A DNA stretch of 64,000 bases, taken from DASWOJ01 sp964242415 (GTDB taxonomy: Bacteria > Pseudomonadota > Alphaproteobacteria > Acetobacterales > Acetobacteraceae). Every line of letters starts with the position of its first letter. Positions within the stretch are counted from its first letter, which is position 1. The DNA lies in NCBI GenBank assembly GCA_964242415.1, contig CAXTAT010000010.1, forward strand, positions 1-64,000. Reading direction: 5' to 3'. Made by a program: the position numbers and the translations under genes. The notes beneath the pieces were generated by a model. The model made no database searches. It was given only the letters and a program-made list of their open reading frames with translations, and had not been told where the DNA came from. Shown piece after piece: positions 1-8,477 of the stretch.

Positions 1-1010
1 GACAGGCTCAGCACCAGCGTGTCCGGGGCGGTGGGCGTCGGCAGGATCGGCGCCGCTGGCGTCGCCGGCGTGACGGTCGATGTGGCGGCCCAGGGCGAGG
101 TCGTGACCAGCGCCGGCTCGGTCGCCAGCACCGTGTTGCCCGGCACCGAGGCGGCCCCGCGGATGATCTGCCCCGCCGACAGCCCATACGTCGCGTTGCC
201 CGTGACGGTGGCGGGGGCGCCCGCCGCATTCCACACCGCGGCGGACGAGCCCGAGTTCAGGTCGTTCAGGATGGTGTTGCCGGTCACGGTCAGGCTGGAG
301 TTGGGTCGCAGGTTGCCCTCCTCGCCATAGGCGATGATCGCCGGGTTCTCGGCATTGGGGCCTTTTTCGATGATGTTGTTCGCGATCACCGCCGTGCCGC
401 CGTTCGGCAAGTCGATGCTGTAGCTGGCGGTGCCGGTGGGACCGTCCTGGATGCGGCTGTTGGTGATCGTCGTCGATTCCGCCCGGCTTTTGATCTCGTG
501 CCCGACCACGGCGTCGTGGAAGTAGCTGTTGTTGATGACCAGGCTGGCGACGTCGCCGATGTAGATGTTGTGGCTGTAGCCGTCGCCGGCGCCGTTATGC
601 GCAAACTCGCTGTTCTGGATGGTGATGGTGCCAGTGCCGGCGACGCCCGGGGTGCCGAGGATGCCCTCCTGGTTGTCGTGGAAGTAACAACTGGTGACCG
701 TCAAGTTGCCGCCCTGGTAGCGGACGCCGGCGCCGTTCTGGTCGGCGACCTGCACGCCGGAGAACGCCAGATGGTCCAGGCTCACGTCGGTGTTGGTGGT
801 GAAGTACGCCTTGCCGTCTGGCGGCGGCACAGTGGCCACCAGGTTCACCATGCCGCCCACGCCCTCGATGGTGATCTTGGTGTTGATAGTGGCGAAGTCG
901 TTGACGTAGGTGCCCGCCTGAACCTGGAGGGTATCGCCATCCTTCGATGCGGCCACAGCCGCGGAAATGGTTGAGTAGGCCTGGCCTGCTCCGACCATCA
1001 ATATCGTCAT
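1..1010 (-). CDS. Right-handed beta-helix protein, C-terminus cut by window edge
   Basis: The frame is open from ATG at 1010 to the window edge (336 codons without a stop), so the end lies outside. AGGAA sits six bases before the ATG. No signal peptide is visible; the chain opens MTILMVGAGQAYSTISAAV, the usual entry of pectate-lyase-like beta-helices. Rungs follow with Asn-rich turns (TITIQNSEF, LVINNSYFHD, TTITNSRIQD, AVIANNIIEKG, LTVTGNTIL). After a Pro/Ala/Thr linker the visible end reads PTAPDTLVLSLS, which resembles the start of a calcium-dependent xylan-binding (CBM60-like) module; that part is inference. Without a signal peptide, such proteins are often exported by type I secretion through C-terminal repeats that cannot be seen here. 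Likely role: extracellular polysaccharide binding or cleavage. The fold is well supported, the substrate is not. Confidence 0.8.
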   Translation of the reverse strand, partial: MTILMVGAGQAYSTISAAVAASKDGDTLQVQAGTYVNDFATINTKITIEGVGGMVNLVATVPPPDGKAYFTTNTDVSLDHLAFSGVQVADQNGAGVRYQGGNLTVTSCYFHDNQEGILGTPGVAGTGTITIQNSEFAHNGAGDGYSHNIYIGDVASLVINNSYFHDAVVGHEIKSRAESTTITNSRIQDGPTGTASYSIDLPNGGTAVIANNIIEKGPNAENPAIIAYGEEGNLRPNSSLTVTGNTILNDLNSGSSAAVWNAAGAPATVTGNATYGLSAGQIIRGAASVPGNTVLATEPALVTTSPWAATSTVTPATPAAPILPTPTAPDTLVLSL

Positions 1011-1333
1011 GAACAGTTCCTAACTTTTTGTTAAACAACTATCGACATTAGCCACGCATTGCCTTAATTCATTGCAGAATGACTGAGCATCTACACTCTG
1101 AATGCAATTGTGACTGGACCAGCTTTTGCTGACTACTTATGCTTCACCATCGCGTGGTCGCATTGCCGCCCCATTGGGTCAAGTGAACAAATGCAGGGAA
1201 TGGTTGGCCCGCGGCCGTCCGACCGGGTTTGCCGGGCACACGCGGGCGCGGACCGGCCGGCTCGATGCGGACCCCGGCCAGGCTTCAGCGCCGCGTTTGG
1301 GGCGCGGTGCCCAACCCCGCAACAGGCCGGCCG
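1011..1333. other. Gene-free stretch upstream of the beta-helix gene
   Basis: About 320 bases between the start of the beta-helix gene and the stop of the next leftward gene. Bases 1015-1110 are much more AT-rich than the surroundings and probably hold the promoter of the beta-helix gene. Bases 1130-1333 are GC-rich with no convincing reading frame, RNA or hairpin. Confidence 0.4.
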
Positions 1334-2506
1334 CTAGGGCCAGGCGGGCGGTGCGACGTACTCGAAGCGCGCTTCGTCGAACCGCGCAACGGCGCGCTTA
1401 TCGATGCGGCGCTTGCCCTTGCCGGCCTGAAACACGCTTCCCGTCGCGTGCAGCAGGATCGGGTAGGCCGCTGCGTCCGGGTTGGAGGCGTCGGGCACGG
1501 CGGTGACGTCGATGTTGTCGATAGTGGCGCACGACGGCGACGTGATTGGGTCGCCAGGGTCGCCGCACGCGCCGCCGTTGTCCCGCGCTCCCGGCAGCAG
1601 ACCTGCCTTGGCGAAGACCGGCCCGCGCAGCAGGTGGATGGTGTGCACGCTCTCGACAATTCCTTGCGCGATGTCGCCGTTGTTCTCGATCCAACCCCAC
1701 CGGTCCCGGCCCAACCGCATGAAGGCGAAGTTGGCGGGTTCGGTCGGCTGGCCGTAAACGCCGTCATCGACCGGAACCGGCGGTACCGTGAGGCGCCAGT
1801 CCGGCCCAGCGGCGTCCAGGATGGCAAACGCGATCAGCCCGGCGCAGGCGTGGCAGTCTGCCGTGCCCTTGCCGGATAGCAGCAGGAACACCTTGTTGCC
1901 GTTCGGGCCGGCCGCGTTGAAGCCGCGCACGATCCGCAAGCAGCCGGACGCGGCCCCATTCGCACCCCTGGCCGCCGCAGCCCAGCAGCCATGCCGGGCG
2001 TCGATCCGCCCCGGCACGCTGCCCAGCGCCACGACCGCACGGGCCAGCCCAGCCGCGTCCAGCCGCACCGGAGGGCCGGCCGGCGCCATGGACGGTCCGG
2101 CCGATGTTTCGGGCGCCGTTGCCTCCGGACCTGCTGCAGGCGCAGCGGCCGGCGCAACTGGCCGCACGGCCCAGCCAGAAGCAGCCTCTGTCATGCCATG
2201 CCAAGCAGCCTCCGCCGTCTCGCCCCGCACTTGCCCGGTTAGCAGGATGGCCCGGGCCTGCGGACATCCGGCCACCAGGCCCAGACCGAGCCGCGCGACC
2301 AGCGCCGCGAACGCCGGGCTGGCGAACACCCCGGCGTCCGCCACGATGACGCGCAGGTCCGGCTGCGCGGTGCACCATTCGGCGTCGGGCGCCTGGACCT
2401 CGATCCCTAGCCGCGCCGACTGCGCCACGGTGACCGGCTGCGCGCTGGCCGCCGGCGCCGCGGCGAGCCATGCCACCAGCGCCGCCGCGGCAGCCAGGCG
2501 CGGCAT
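1334..2506 (-). CDS. Secreted hypothetical protein (390 aa)
   Basis: A Sec signal peptide is clear: MPRLAAAAALVAWLAAAPAASAQ with likely cleavage after ASA. The mature chain has a low-complexity Ala/Pro stretch near residues 115-145, then a better-ordered C-terminal half with several cysteines (GCW, GCLRI, DCHACAG, ACGDPG, SPSCATID) that suggest disulfides in the periplasm. The segment around residues 245-270 (VYGQPTEPANFAFMRLG, then WGWIENNGD) looks like a folded core but I do not recognise the family. It starts three bases after the stop of the larger secreted protein upstream, so it is probably the last gene of a three-gene unit with that protein and the glycine-zipper lipoprotein. Function unknown. 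Confidence 0.65.
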   Translation of the reverse strand: MPRLAAAAALVAWLAAAPAASAQPVTVAQSARLGIEVQAPDAEWCTAQPDLRVIVADAGVFASPAFAALVARLGLGLVAGCPQARAILLTGQVRGETAEAAWHGMTEAASGWAVRPVAPAAAPAAGPEATAPETSAGPSMAPAGPPVRLDAAGLARAVVALGSVPGRIDARHGCWAAAARGANGAASGCLRIVRGFNAAGPNGNKVFLLLSGKGTADCHACAGLIAFAILDAAGPDWRLTVPPVPVDDGVYGQPTEPANFAFMRLGRDRWGWIENNGDIAQGIVESVHTIHLLRGPVFAKAGLLPGARDNGGACGDPGDPITSPSCATIDNIDVTAVPDASNPDAAAYPILLHATGSVFQAGKGKRRIDKRAVARFDEARFEYVAPPAWP

Positions 2507-2509
2507 GGG

Positions 2510-4207
2510 CTAGCGGTGCAGGCGCGGTGCCGGTGCCGGCGCCCGCATCGCTGGTGCGGCGCGCGGCGCCATCATGGTGGCTGGCCGGTTCATGCTTGCC
2601 ATCGGGCTAGGCCGCACGAACGCCGCCGGGCTGCGGAATGGGGCTGGCGCCGCATGTGCGAACGCTGGCGACGGACCGCCGCGTGCGAAGGCTTGCGGCG
2701 CCGGGCCGTGCGCAAACGATGGGGCCGGGCCACCATGGGCAAATGCTGGCGCTCCCCGGCCAAAGCCTGGCTCTGCATGGGCGAACTCGCCGCCGCGGAC
2801 GCCGCCTGGAGCGCCGCCAAAGTGGCCACCCTCCGGCCTGCCGCCGTGGAAGCCGGCCGCAATGCCTCCGCCGGACCCGAAGCCTGAACGCCCGCCGCGG
2901 CCGAATGCCTCCTGCCCCGGGCCGCGGGCGCCGTAGCCACGCAGCCCCGCCCCCTCGGGATGGAACCGCTGCAGGTGGCTGGCGTAGCGCTCGGGAGCGC
3001 CGCGCCAGTGGTGGAAGCGGTCGTAGTAGCCCCATCCCAGCCCATCGCCATAGACGAAGAACACCGGCTCGCCATCGACCACTGCGGTCGGCTCCTCACC
3101 GACATAGGCGACCGGCCCGGCCACGTCCTCCACCGCATATCCAACCGGTGGCTCGACGGCGATGAGGGGACCGGCAGCAGGCATGACGGGCGCGGCGGCC
3201 GCCCAAATCCCGCGATGCGCCTCCTGCGCCAGCACCTGCTGTTGCCGGTATGCGTCCGGCGCGTCGTCCGACACCCGGGCTGCGCCGTTGATCAGCGCCA
3301 CCTTGGCGATGTCCGTGCCGTCCGGCAACGTGCAGACGTAGCGCCCGCCGCCGGGCTGGCACATCAGCGCGTCGCCGTGGGACGCGATGTAGGATTGCAG
3401 CTCCTGCGCCGGCCGGCCGGCCGCACCGATCAGCCCATCCAGCTTGAAACTCTGGCCCCCGGCAACCAGCAGGGCGGAGGTGCGGGCGACCGGATGGGAC
3501 AGCGGGACAGGGGGGGCCGGCAGGTTGACCCAGGCGCCGCGCCGGGCGGCCTGGGCCGCGTCCTCCTGTGCATGGTAGGCAAGCGGCGCATCATCGGCGG
3601 CGGCGGCGGCGCCGTTGGCCAGCGAAATCATGGCAACGTCGGTTCGGTCCGGCAGATAACAGGTGTAACGAGGCGATGCGCCGGCGCGGGTTCCCACGGC
3701 GGCAGGATGCAGCTCGCAGCTCAGGCGGTCGCCTTGCGCCTGCAGGTAAGCTTGCAGGCCGCGATCAGGGTCGGGCAGCGCCGTAATGCCGAACAGCGCC
3801 ACGGTGAGTCCTGCGCCGGACAGCGTGGCCGGGTCGGTCTCCTGGGGATGCTCTAGCGACAGGGCTGCCGGCGGCAGCGCCGGCGGAGCTGTGAAGGCCG
3901 GCAACGCCGGCGGGGCGGCGAAGGCTGGCGCCGTCGCAGGCTGCGGCGAGGCCGGTGCAGCGGGCGGGACTACAGTGAGGGAGGCAGCGACCGGAGGGGC
4001 CGCCGCCGGACCCGGCGATGCCGGGTCGGAGAGCGGTCGCGGCGGCGGCGCGTCCAGGTCAAGCGGCGCCGCAGCGGGCGAAGCCGCCGGCCCGCCAGGG
4101 GCATTGCCTAGCCCGGCCTGCGCCGCCGCGGAACCAACGCCGGCCAGTGTCAAGCATGCTGCCCCAACTGCCGCACAGGTCAGGCCGGACAGGCGACGCC
4201 GGGCCAC
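2510..4207 (-). CDS. Secreted protein with two SNase-like domains and a Gly/Ala/Pro/His-rich tail
   Basis: I place the start at GTG 4207, eight bases after the stop of the upstream lipoprotein gene. This gives 565 aa beginning MARRRLSGLTCAAVG, a good signal peptide (RRR, hydrophobic core, AAAQ). The frame runs back to 4345, but the extra 46 codons overlap the upstream gene and are Arg/Pro-rich. Two related blocks at about residues 132-226 and 244-335 share L..Y(L/I)...GD.L.C, RY.C.LPD.TD(V/I)A, NGAA and DAP.AY, ending ARRGAW or AHRGIW. This is the pattern of thermonuclease/SNase-fold domains of alphaproteobacterial secreted proteins; the catalytic Arg/Glu set is not evident, so activity is doubtful. 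The last 200 residues are low-complexity (repeated FAHG, FARGG, PAFAH). Probable periplasmic or surface protein of unknown role. Confidence 0.6.
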   Translation of the reverse strand: MARRRLSGLTCAAVGAACLTLAGVGSAAAQAGLGNAPGGPAASPAAAPLDLDAPPPRPLSDPASPGPAAAPPVAASLTVVPPAAPASPQPATAPAFAAPPALPAFTAPPALPPAALSLEHPQETDPATLSGAGLTVALFGITALPDPDRGLQAYLQAQGDRLSCELHPAAVGTRAGASPRYTCYLPDRTDVAMISLANGAAAAADDAPLAYHAQEDAAQAARRGAWVNLPAPPVPLSHPVARTSALLVAGGQSFKLDGLIGAAGRPAQELQSYIASHGDALMCQPGGGRYVCTLPDGTDIAKVALINGAARVSDDAPDAYRQQQVLAQEAHRGIWAAAAPVMPAAGPLIAVEPPVGYAVEDVAGPVAYVGEEPTAVVDGEPVFFVYGDGLGWGYYDRFHHWRGAPERYASHLQRFHPEGAGLRGYGARGPGQEAFGRGGRSGFGSGGGIAAGFHGGRPEGGHFGGAPGGVRGGEFAHAEPGFGRGAPAFAHGGPAPSFAHGPAPQAFARGGPSPAFAHAAPAPFRSPAAFVRPSPMASMNRPATMMAPRAAPAMRAPAPAPRLHR

Positions 4208-4214
4208 GGCCGGC

Positions 4215-4865
4215 CTACTGCGCGGTGGCGACGGGCGCGACCCAGCCGCCGCTCGCCGGCGCCTTCGCCGCGCCGGTATCCGGGGCGACCCAGGCGGCCG
4301 GAGCGGCCGAAGACCTTGGCCCGGCACCAGGACCCGCTGAAGCATCCTGCACGGCAGCAGGCTGGCTAGGCACGGCCTGGCGCACCGGCCGCTGACGCTG
4401 CGCTATGCGCCGCGCAGGACCCGGCGCCGGGTCCTGTTCAAGGCCGGCAACTTGGTTGCCCTTGCTGTACATGCACTGGCCGTAGGTGTTGTCGTACTGG
4501 GTCTGGATCAATTGCTGATCCGACCCGCTGGCCGAAGCGCCGCCCAGGGTGCCGACGCCCGCGCCGGCCGCCGCGCCGACGCCGGCCCCACGTCCGCCGC
4601 CGACTGCTGCGCCCAGCCCAGCGCCCAGCACCGTGCCAAGCACGGCCGCACCAACCGCCCGGTTGTTTGCCGCCTGTGCCTGGCCGGCAACCGCCTGAGC
4701 CGAGTATTGCTGGCATGTGGCCGCGTCAAGTTGGTATGCCTCGAACGTCTTGCCGCGTCCGGGCATGACCTGGACCGTCGGCCCGAACGGCGTTTGTGCG
4801 CAACCGGCCAAGGTGATTGCGGCCACGCCCATGACGACAGCCCCAAACCTGCGCTTCACGTACAT
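4215..4865 (-). CDS. Glycine-zipper lipoprotein
   Basis: ATG 4865 follows a purine-rich GGAGAGGCGGAAAA site, giving 216 aa. The N-terminus MYVKRRFGAVVMGVAAITLAGC ends in a lipobox (LAGC), so the mature protein should be lipidated at that cysteine. After a motif shared by this family (MPGRGKTFEAYQLDAATCQQYS) comes a glycine zipper (GAAVLGTVLGAGLGAAVGGG, then GAGVGAAAGAGVGTLGG) of the kind that inserts in or lies on membranes, then a Tyr/Cys segment (YDNTYGQCMYSKGNQV) common in outer-membrane glycine-zipper proteins. The C-terminal 60 residues are Pro/Ala-rich. First gene of the unit that continues into the SNase-like protein eight bases downstream. Exact function unknown. Confidence 0.75.
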   Translation of the reverse strand: MYVKRRFGAVVMGVAAITLAGCAQTPFGPTVQVMPGRGKTFEAYQLDAATCQQYSAQAVAGQAQAANNRAVGAAVLGTVLGAGLGAAVGGGRGAGVGAAAGAGVGTLGGASASGSDQQLIQTQYDNTYGQCMYSKGNQVAGLEQDPAPGPARRIAQRQRPVRQAVPSQPAAVQDASAGPGAGPRSSAAPAAWVAPDTGAAKAPASGGWVAPVATAQ

Positions 4866-5815
4866 TTTTCCGCCTCTCCCTGGAACCAAACCGACACTCG
4901 CCTCGCGCGACGTATGCTGCTACTCTGTCGCCGAGAATAGCAACGAGTCAAGGCACTCGGTAATTGGATTTGACGCAAGTTTGCTACGTCTGCTCCAGGC
5001 GCTCCACGCTCGCATTTTTATTGGAATGCTCATCGTAGGCCCGGTGGACTGGTGGCCGGCTGATGCACGCCACTGGCGGCCTGTTTGATCCACCGCCTCA
5101 AGACTGTCCCGGATGGGTCCGATCCGGTCGGTCAATTTCGTTGCACACGGCATCTCGGCTTGACAGTGCTGGGGACCGAAACCGGCAGCCCCGCACCAGG
5201 AGCCGCCGCCATCGTTCCTGCCCGGCAGCCTTGCAGGGTGTGGCCGCTAGGCGTCACGTTGAGTACCGCCTGCCCTACCTTCATGGGCGCAAGGGGGCTT
5301 CTCCGTGGGGTTGGGACTGCCGATCCGAACGGCACCATCCCATTCCTCTTGGCGGCAGCTGGGACGGGTCTTGTGGTTTGCCGAGATAGCTGGGCGGCGC
5401 GTTGGGGAGTTTGCTGGCATCGTACTAGAGGGTGCCGGGCTACGCCTAAAGCAGAAGCACGCTGTCGGCAGCCTGTGCCCCCTGGCGCAGGGCGGCTGAT
5501 TAAGCTGGGCTATCCTCGTGTAGGCGGGCTTGCCTCTCGCCGTGGTGGCGCGGTCGCCCATCCAAATTACACCGCTGCCTATCGCGCCACGCAGGTGCCG
5601 ACCTTCCGGCCCTAGCGTTGCAAGTTACGTCATCGATGGCGCATCGAGCTTCTAGGGCAAGACTGGGTTTCTAAAGCGAGGCCGCTGTTGTGCTGCGTGG
5701 CGCGGCAGCGTCCGAACTGGTGCCCTAAGCAAGCTTATGCAGCCAAAAGCATAAGCGCCGGTCATGCCGCTCAAGCCTGCTTGGGTCTTAACCGTAATAA
5801 AGCTGAGGGGTTCGT
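4866..5815. other. 950-base stretch without a recognisable gene
   Basis: Base composition is visibly lower in GC than the flanks at 4920-5040 and 5640-5800. The longest frame here (5085-5615, plus strand) has irregular composition, no start context and no recognisable motif. A shorter minus-strand frame (4920-5153) is equally unconvincing. I see no tRNA, terminator or inverted repeat. It may hold the promoter of the lipoprotein gene on the left and a decayed gene or an RNA. Confidence 0.4.
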
Positions 5816-6220
5816 TCAGCGAACGATCCGCCCGACCACGTAGCCGGTCAGCACCGCAGCCCCCAAAGCCAGGAACGGCTGATCCCGCACGCGCTCGGAT
5901 AGGCTGTCGCTCCCCGCCGAGACCTGGGCAGCAGCGCCGCGCACCCGTTCGGCCCCCTGGCGGATCGGCGCCGCCACCGTTTCGGCAACGCCCGCGGCGG
6001 CGCTGGACACCGAGTCCCTGACGTTGGCTGCCGTCTGCGAGACGCTTTCCGCAACGTTGGCAGCGGCCTGGCTGACGCTGTCGGCGGCATGGCTCACGGT
6101 GTCCGTCACCTGCTGCTTAACCTGGGCGACGTGCGGCGCTGGGTCGGTGGCATGCAGCTCTTCCAATTGGGTGCGAAGCTCGGCGGCCTCCTCGGAGGGG
6201 GTCTTGCTGGTGTCGGTCAT
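5816..6220 (-). CDS. DUF883/ElaB-like membrane-anchored helical protein
   Basis: Start at ATG 6220 (MTDTSKTPSEEAAEL), with GAGGA seven bases upstream; 134 aa. The frame extends further 5' but without this site. The body is a long amphipathic helix with repeated 11-residue-like units (VTDTVSHAADSVSQ, NVAESVSQTA, NVRDSVSSAA, GVAETVAAP), followed by RERV-type residues and a single C-terminal membrane helix (QPFLALGAAVLTGYVVGRIVR). This matches the architecture of DUF883/YqjD/ElaB inner-membrane proteins, which in enterobacteria are stress-induced and associate with ribosomes. Divergent from the L,D-transpeptidase, sharing the 170-base gap 6221-6392. Confidence 0.75.
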   Translation of the reverse strand: MTDTSKTPSEEAAELRTQLEELHATDPAPHVAQVKQQVTDTVSHAADSVSQAAANVAESVSQTAANVRDSVSSAAAGVAETVAAPIRQGAERVRGAAAQVSAGSDSLSERVRDQPFLALGAAVLTGYVVGRIVR

Positions 6221-6392
6221 GCTGGCATCCTCGGCTGCAGATGCCATGCATAATGCGCGGGGTCCGCCAGGGTTGCAGCGTGGCCTTTGCGGCACGTCGG
6301 GGCTGGAAGCGCAGCTTCTGTACCGCTACTGCTGCCAGGGCTGCTGCACCCGGCCAAGCTCCCGACGCCAAGCCTTCAACAAGGGCGAACGC

Positions 6393-7511
6393 ATGATGTT
6401 CAAGCCTTTCGCTGCGCCTGGCCTATTGCTGGCGCTTGGGTTGGCCTGCCCGGCGCAAGCGTCCCCTGACCCGGTCGCGCCCCCCCCGTCCATGCCCGCC
6501 CCCGATCTCACGCCGGCCGAGCCTCCTGCGCTCGATGAGGTCGCCCGAGAGGTGGAGGTGCTGCGCCTGCGCGGGGCCTTTGACGCCGAGGTGCCGCATG
6601 CTGTCCCCCGCACCCCGGCGCGCGACGCCGACTGGGTCGCATTGGCCCGGGCCGAGGCAGCCATGGACGGCTTCGCGCCCGACCGGCCGCAATTGGTGGT
6701 CGTGGTGGACCGCAGCCCGCGCGCCCAAGGCCTGGCGGTCTTGATGGCCACGCCGGACGGCGAGTGGAAGGTGATCGGCGCCACCCACGTCTCCACCGGC
6801 TCCACCGGCCGTTACGACCACTATGTCACGCCCCGCGGCGCATTCCACATCACCGGCGCCATCCTGGGCTACCGCGCCGAGGGCACGCTCAACGGCTATG
6901 GCATCCGTGGCCTGGGCGGCAAAGGCATGCGCGTATGGGATTTCGGCTGGCAGCGCGCGCGCAAGGGCTGGGCGGAGGAGGTGGGCAAGCCCGACAGCAC
7001 CCTGATCCGCCTGGAGATGCACGCGACCGACCCGGACAAGCTGGAGCAGCGGATCGGCCACCCGGCGTCGCAGGGCTGCATCCGCATTCCCACGGTGATG
7101 AATCGCTTCCTCGACCTGCACGGGGTGCTGGACGCGGAGTATGAGCGCGCGGCGGCGACCGACATTAAGTTCCGCAGCCTGCTGCTGGCCAACCGCGTGC
7201 CCTCGCTGCTGGCCGGCAACACGCTGATCGTGGCCGACAGCTCGGCGCCGGGCGTGGAGGCTCCGCTGGGCGGAGTCGTTCTCGTTGAGAAGCCTGGGAT
7301 CGGAAAGGCGAGGGCTGAAAAAGCTGCCGCCGAGAAGGCCGCCGGAAAAGCTGCCACCGCCAAGCCTGCGGCGGTGAAGCCGGCGACGGCCCAGGCCACC
7401 CCTGCGAAGCTTGCCGCCGTGAAGCCCGCCGCGGAACGGACAGTTCTGGCAAAGGCCGCCGGAGACAGGCCGGTCGCGGCCGTCCCGGCGGTCAATCACA
7501 GCGGCAGCTAG
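6393..7511 (+). CDS. L,D-transpeptidase (YkuD domain) with Ala/Lys/Pro-rich tail
   Basis: ATG 6393 with AAGGGCG upstream gives 372 aa; the frame is open further upstream but only this start yields a signal peptide (MMFKPFAAPGLLLALGLACPAQA). The YkuD domain spans about residues 98-250. The catalytic signature is present: His210 in LEMHATD, then HPASQGCIRI with His223 and nucleophile Cys229 followed by Arg. Such periplasmic enzymes cross-link peptidoglycan stem peptides or attach proteins to them. The substrate loop is well conserved (THVSTGSTGRYDHYVTPRG). After residue 285 comes a repetitive K-A-A-A-E/K-P-A tail of about 85 residues, probably disordered and positively charged, which may bind the cell wall. 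No partner gene is adjacent. Confidence 0.88.
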   Translation: MMFKPFAAPGLLLALGLACPAQASPDPVAPPPSMPAPDLTPAEPPALDEVAREVEVLRLRGAFDAEVPHAVPRTPARDADWVALARAEAAMDGFAPDRPQLVVVVDRSPRAQGLAVLMATPDGEWKVIGATHVSTGSTGRYDHYVTPRGAFHITGAILGYRAEGTLNGYGIRGLGGKGMRVWDFGWQRARKGWAEEVGKPDSTLIRLEMHATDPDKLEQRIGHPASQGCIRIPTVMNRFLDLHGVLDAEYERAAATDIKFRSLLLANRVPSLLAGNTLIVADSSAPGVEAPLGGVVLVEKPGIGKARAEKAAAEKAAGKAATAKPAAVKPATAQATPAKLAAVKPAAERTVLAKAAGDRPVAAVPAVNHSGS

Positions 7512-7561
7512 GAACTCCGATACGGCGCTGGGCGTAACGACGTAAAGTTGGGAGCGCCGCC

Positions 7562-8377
7562 ATGGCTGGGCCGCACATAAAACTGTTCCTGGCCGACGTT
7601 GATGGCACCCTGGTGACGGAACAGAAGGTGCTAACCGACCGCACCGTCGCCGCCGTGCGCCGGATGGAGTCGGCCGGCATCCGCTTCGCTGTGACCTCCG
7701 GCCGGCCGCCGCGGGGAATGGCCATGCTGGTGAAGCCGCTGGGGCTTAACGGCATCATCGCCGGGTTCAACGGCGGAGTGTTCGTCAACCCCGACCAGTC
7801 GGTCGTGCTGTCCCGCACCATCGATCCCGCGGCGGCCCGCAAGGCATATGATGCCATCGTGCAACATGGTCTCGACGCGTGGGTTTATACCGCCGAGGAC
7901 TGGATGATCCATAACGCCGCCGCGCCGCATGTGGAGCGCGAGGGCAAGACCGTACAGTTCGGCCCCAAGGTGGTGGCCGACTTCGGCGACGCGTTGGACC
8001 GGGCGGTGAAGATCGTCGGCGTGGGCGATGACCTGCCGCTGGTGGAGCGGTGCGAGCGGGATATGCAGCAGGCCCTGGGCAACACGGTGTCGGCCGCGCG
8101 GTCGCAGCCGTACTACTTGGACGTCACGCACCCCCAGGCCAACAAGGGCGCGGTGGTCGCCTACTTGGCGGAGCACTACCGCATCGAGCCGCATGAGATC
8201 GCCACCATCGGCGACATGCCGAACGATGTGCTGATGTTCAAACCGAGCGGCTTGTCGATCGCGATGGGGAATGCGTCGAAGGAGGTGCAGGCGCAGGCGA
8301 CCGGGGTGACGGCGTCCTACAACGACGAGGGCTTCGCCAAGGCGGTCGATCAGTTCATCTTCGGCGAAACATCCTGA
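7562..8377 (+). CDS. Cof-type HAD-superfamily phosphatase
   Basis: A 271-aa cytosolic hydrolase of the HAD IIB (Cof/YidA) group. Motif I is LADVDGTLV with nucleophile Asp12 and acid/base Asp14. Motif II is FAVTSGRP near residue 42. The C2-type cap lies between about 85 and 190, and motifs III/IV are the NKGAVV lysine and GDMPNDVLMF. The family removes phosphate from sugar phosphates, nucleotides or flavin mononucleotide; the sequence does not decide which. It lies 50 bases after the L,D-transpeptidase on the same strand and may be co-transcribed, but no functional link is apparent. Confidence 0.88.
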   Translation: MAGPHIKLFLADVDGTLVTEQKVLTDRTVAAVRRMESAGIRFAVTSGRPPRGMAMLVKPLGLNGIIAGFNGGVFVNPDQSVVLSRTIDPAAARKAYDAIVQHGLDAWVYTAEDWMIHNAAAPHVEREGKTVQFGPKVVADFGDALDRAVKIVGVGDDLPLVERCERDMQQALGNTVSAARSQPYYLDVTHPQANKGAVVAYLAEHYRIEPHEIATIGDMPNDVLMFKPSGLSIAMGNASKEVQAQATGVTASYNDEGFAKAVDQFIFGETS

Positions 8378-8450
8378 CGCTTTCGGCGAAGGCCGACGCT
8401 GCCTCCTTCCGGGCAGGGTAACCGCACATACCGTCGAAATTCTGCCTGCC

Positions 8451-8470
8451 CCCTCTCCCGGAGGGAGAGG
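8451..8470. repeat. Solitary copy of the CCCTCTCC/GGAGAGG palindrome
   Basis: A 20-base near-perfect palindrome just 3' of the alpha-oxoamine synthase stop. It is the same core as in the seven paired elements but without a second inverted half nearby. It can form a hairpin and may protect or terminate the transcript. Confidence 0.75.
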
Positions 8471-8477
8471 AAGAAAA

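Noticed and set aside
595..1038. Minus-strand frame starting at 1038 in front of the beta-helix gene
   Set aside because: Out of frame with the beta-helix protein, whose rungs and ribosome site are clear from ATG 1010.
5085..5615. 176-codon plus-strand frame in the gene-poor stretch
   Set aside because: No ribosome site, erratic composition, no recognised motif; not enough to call a gene.
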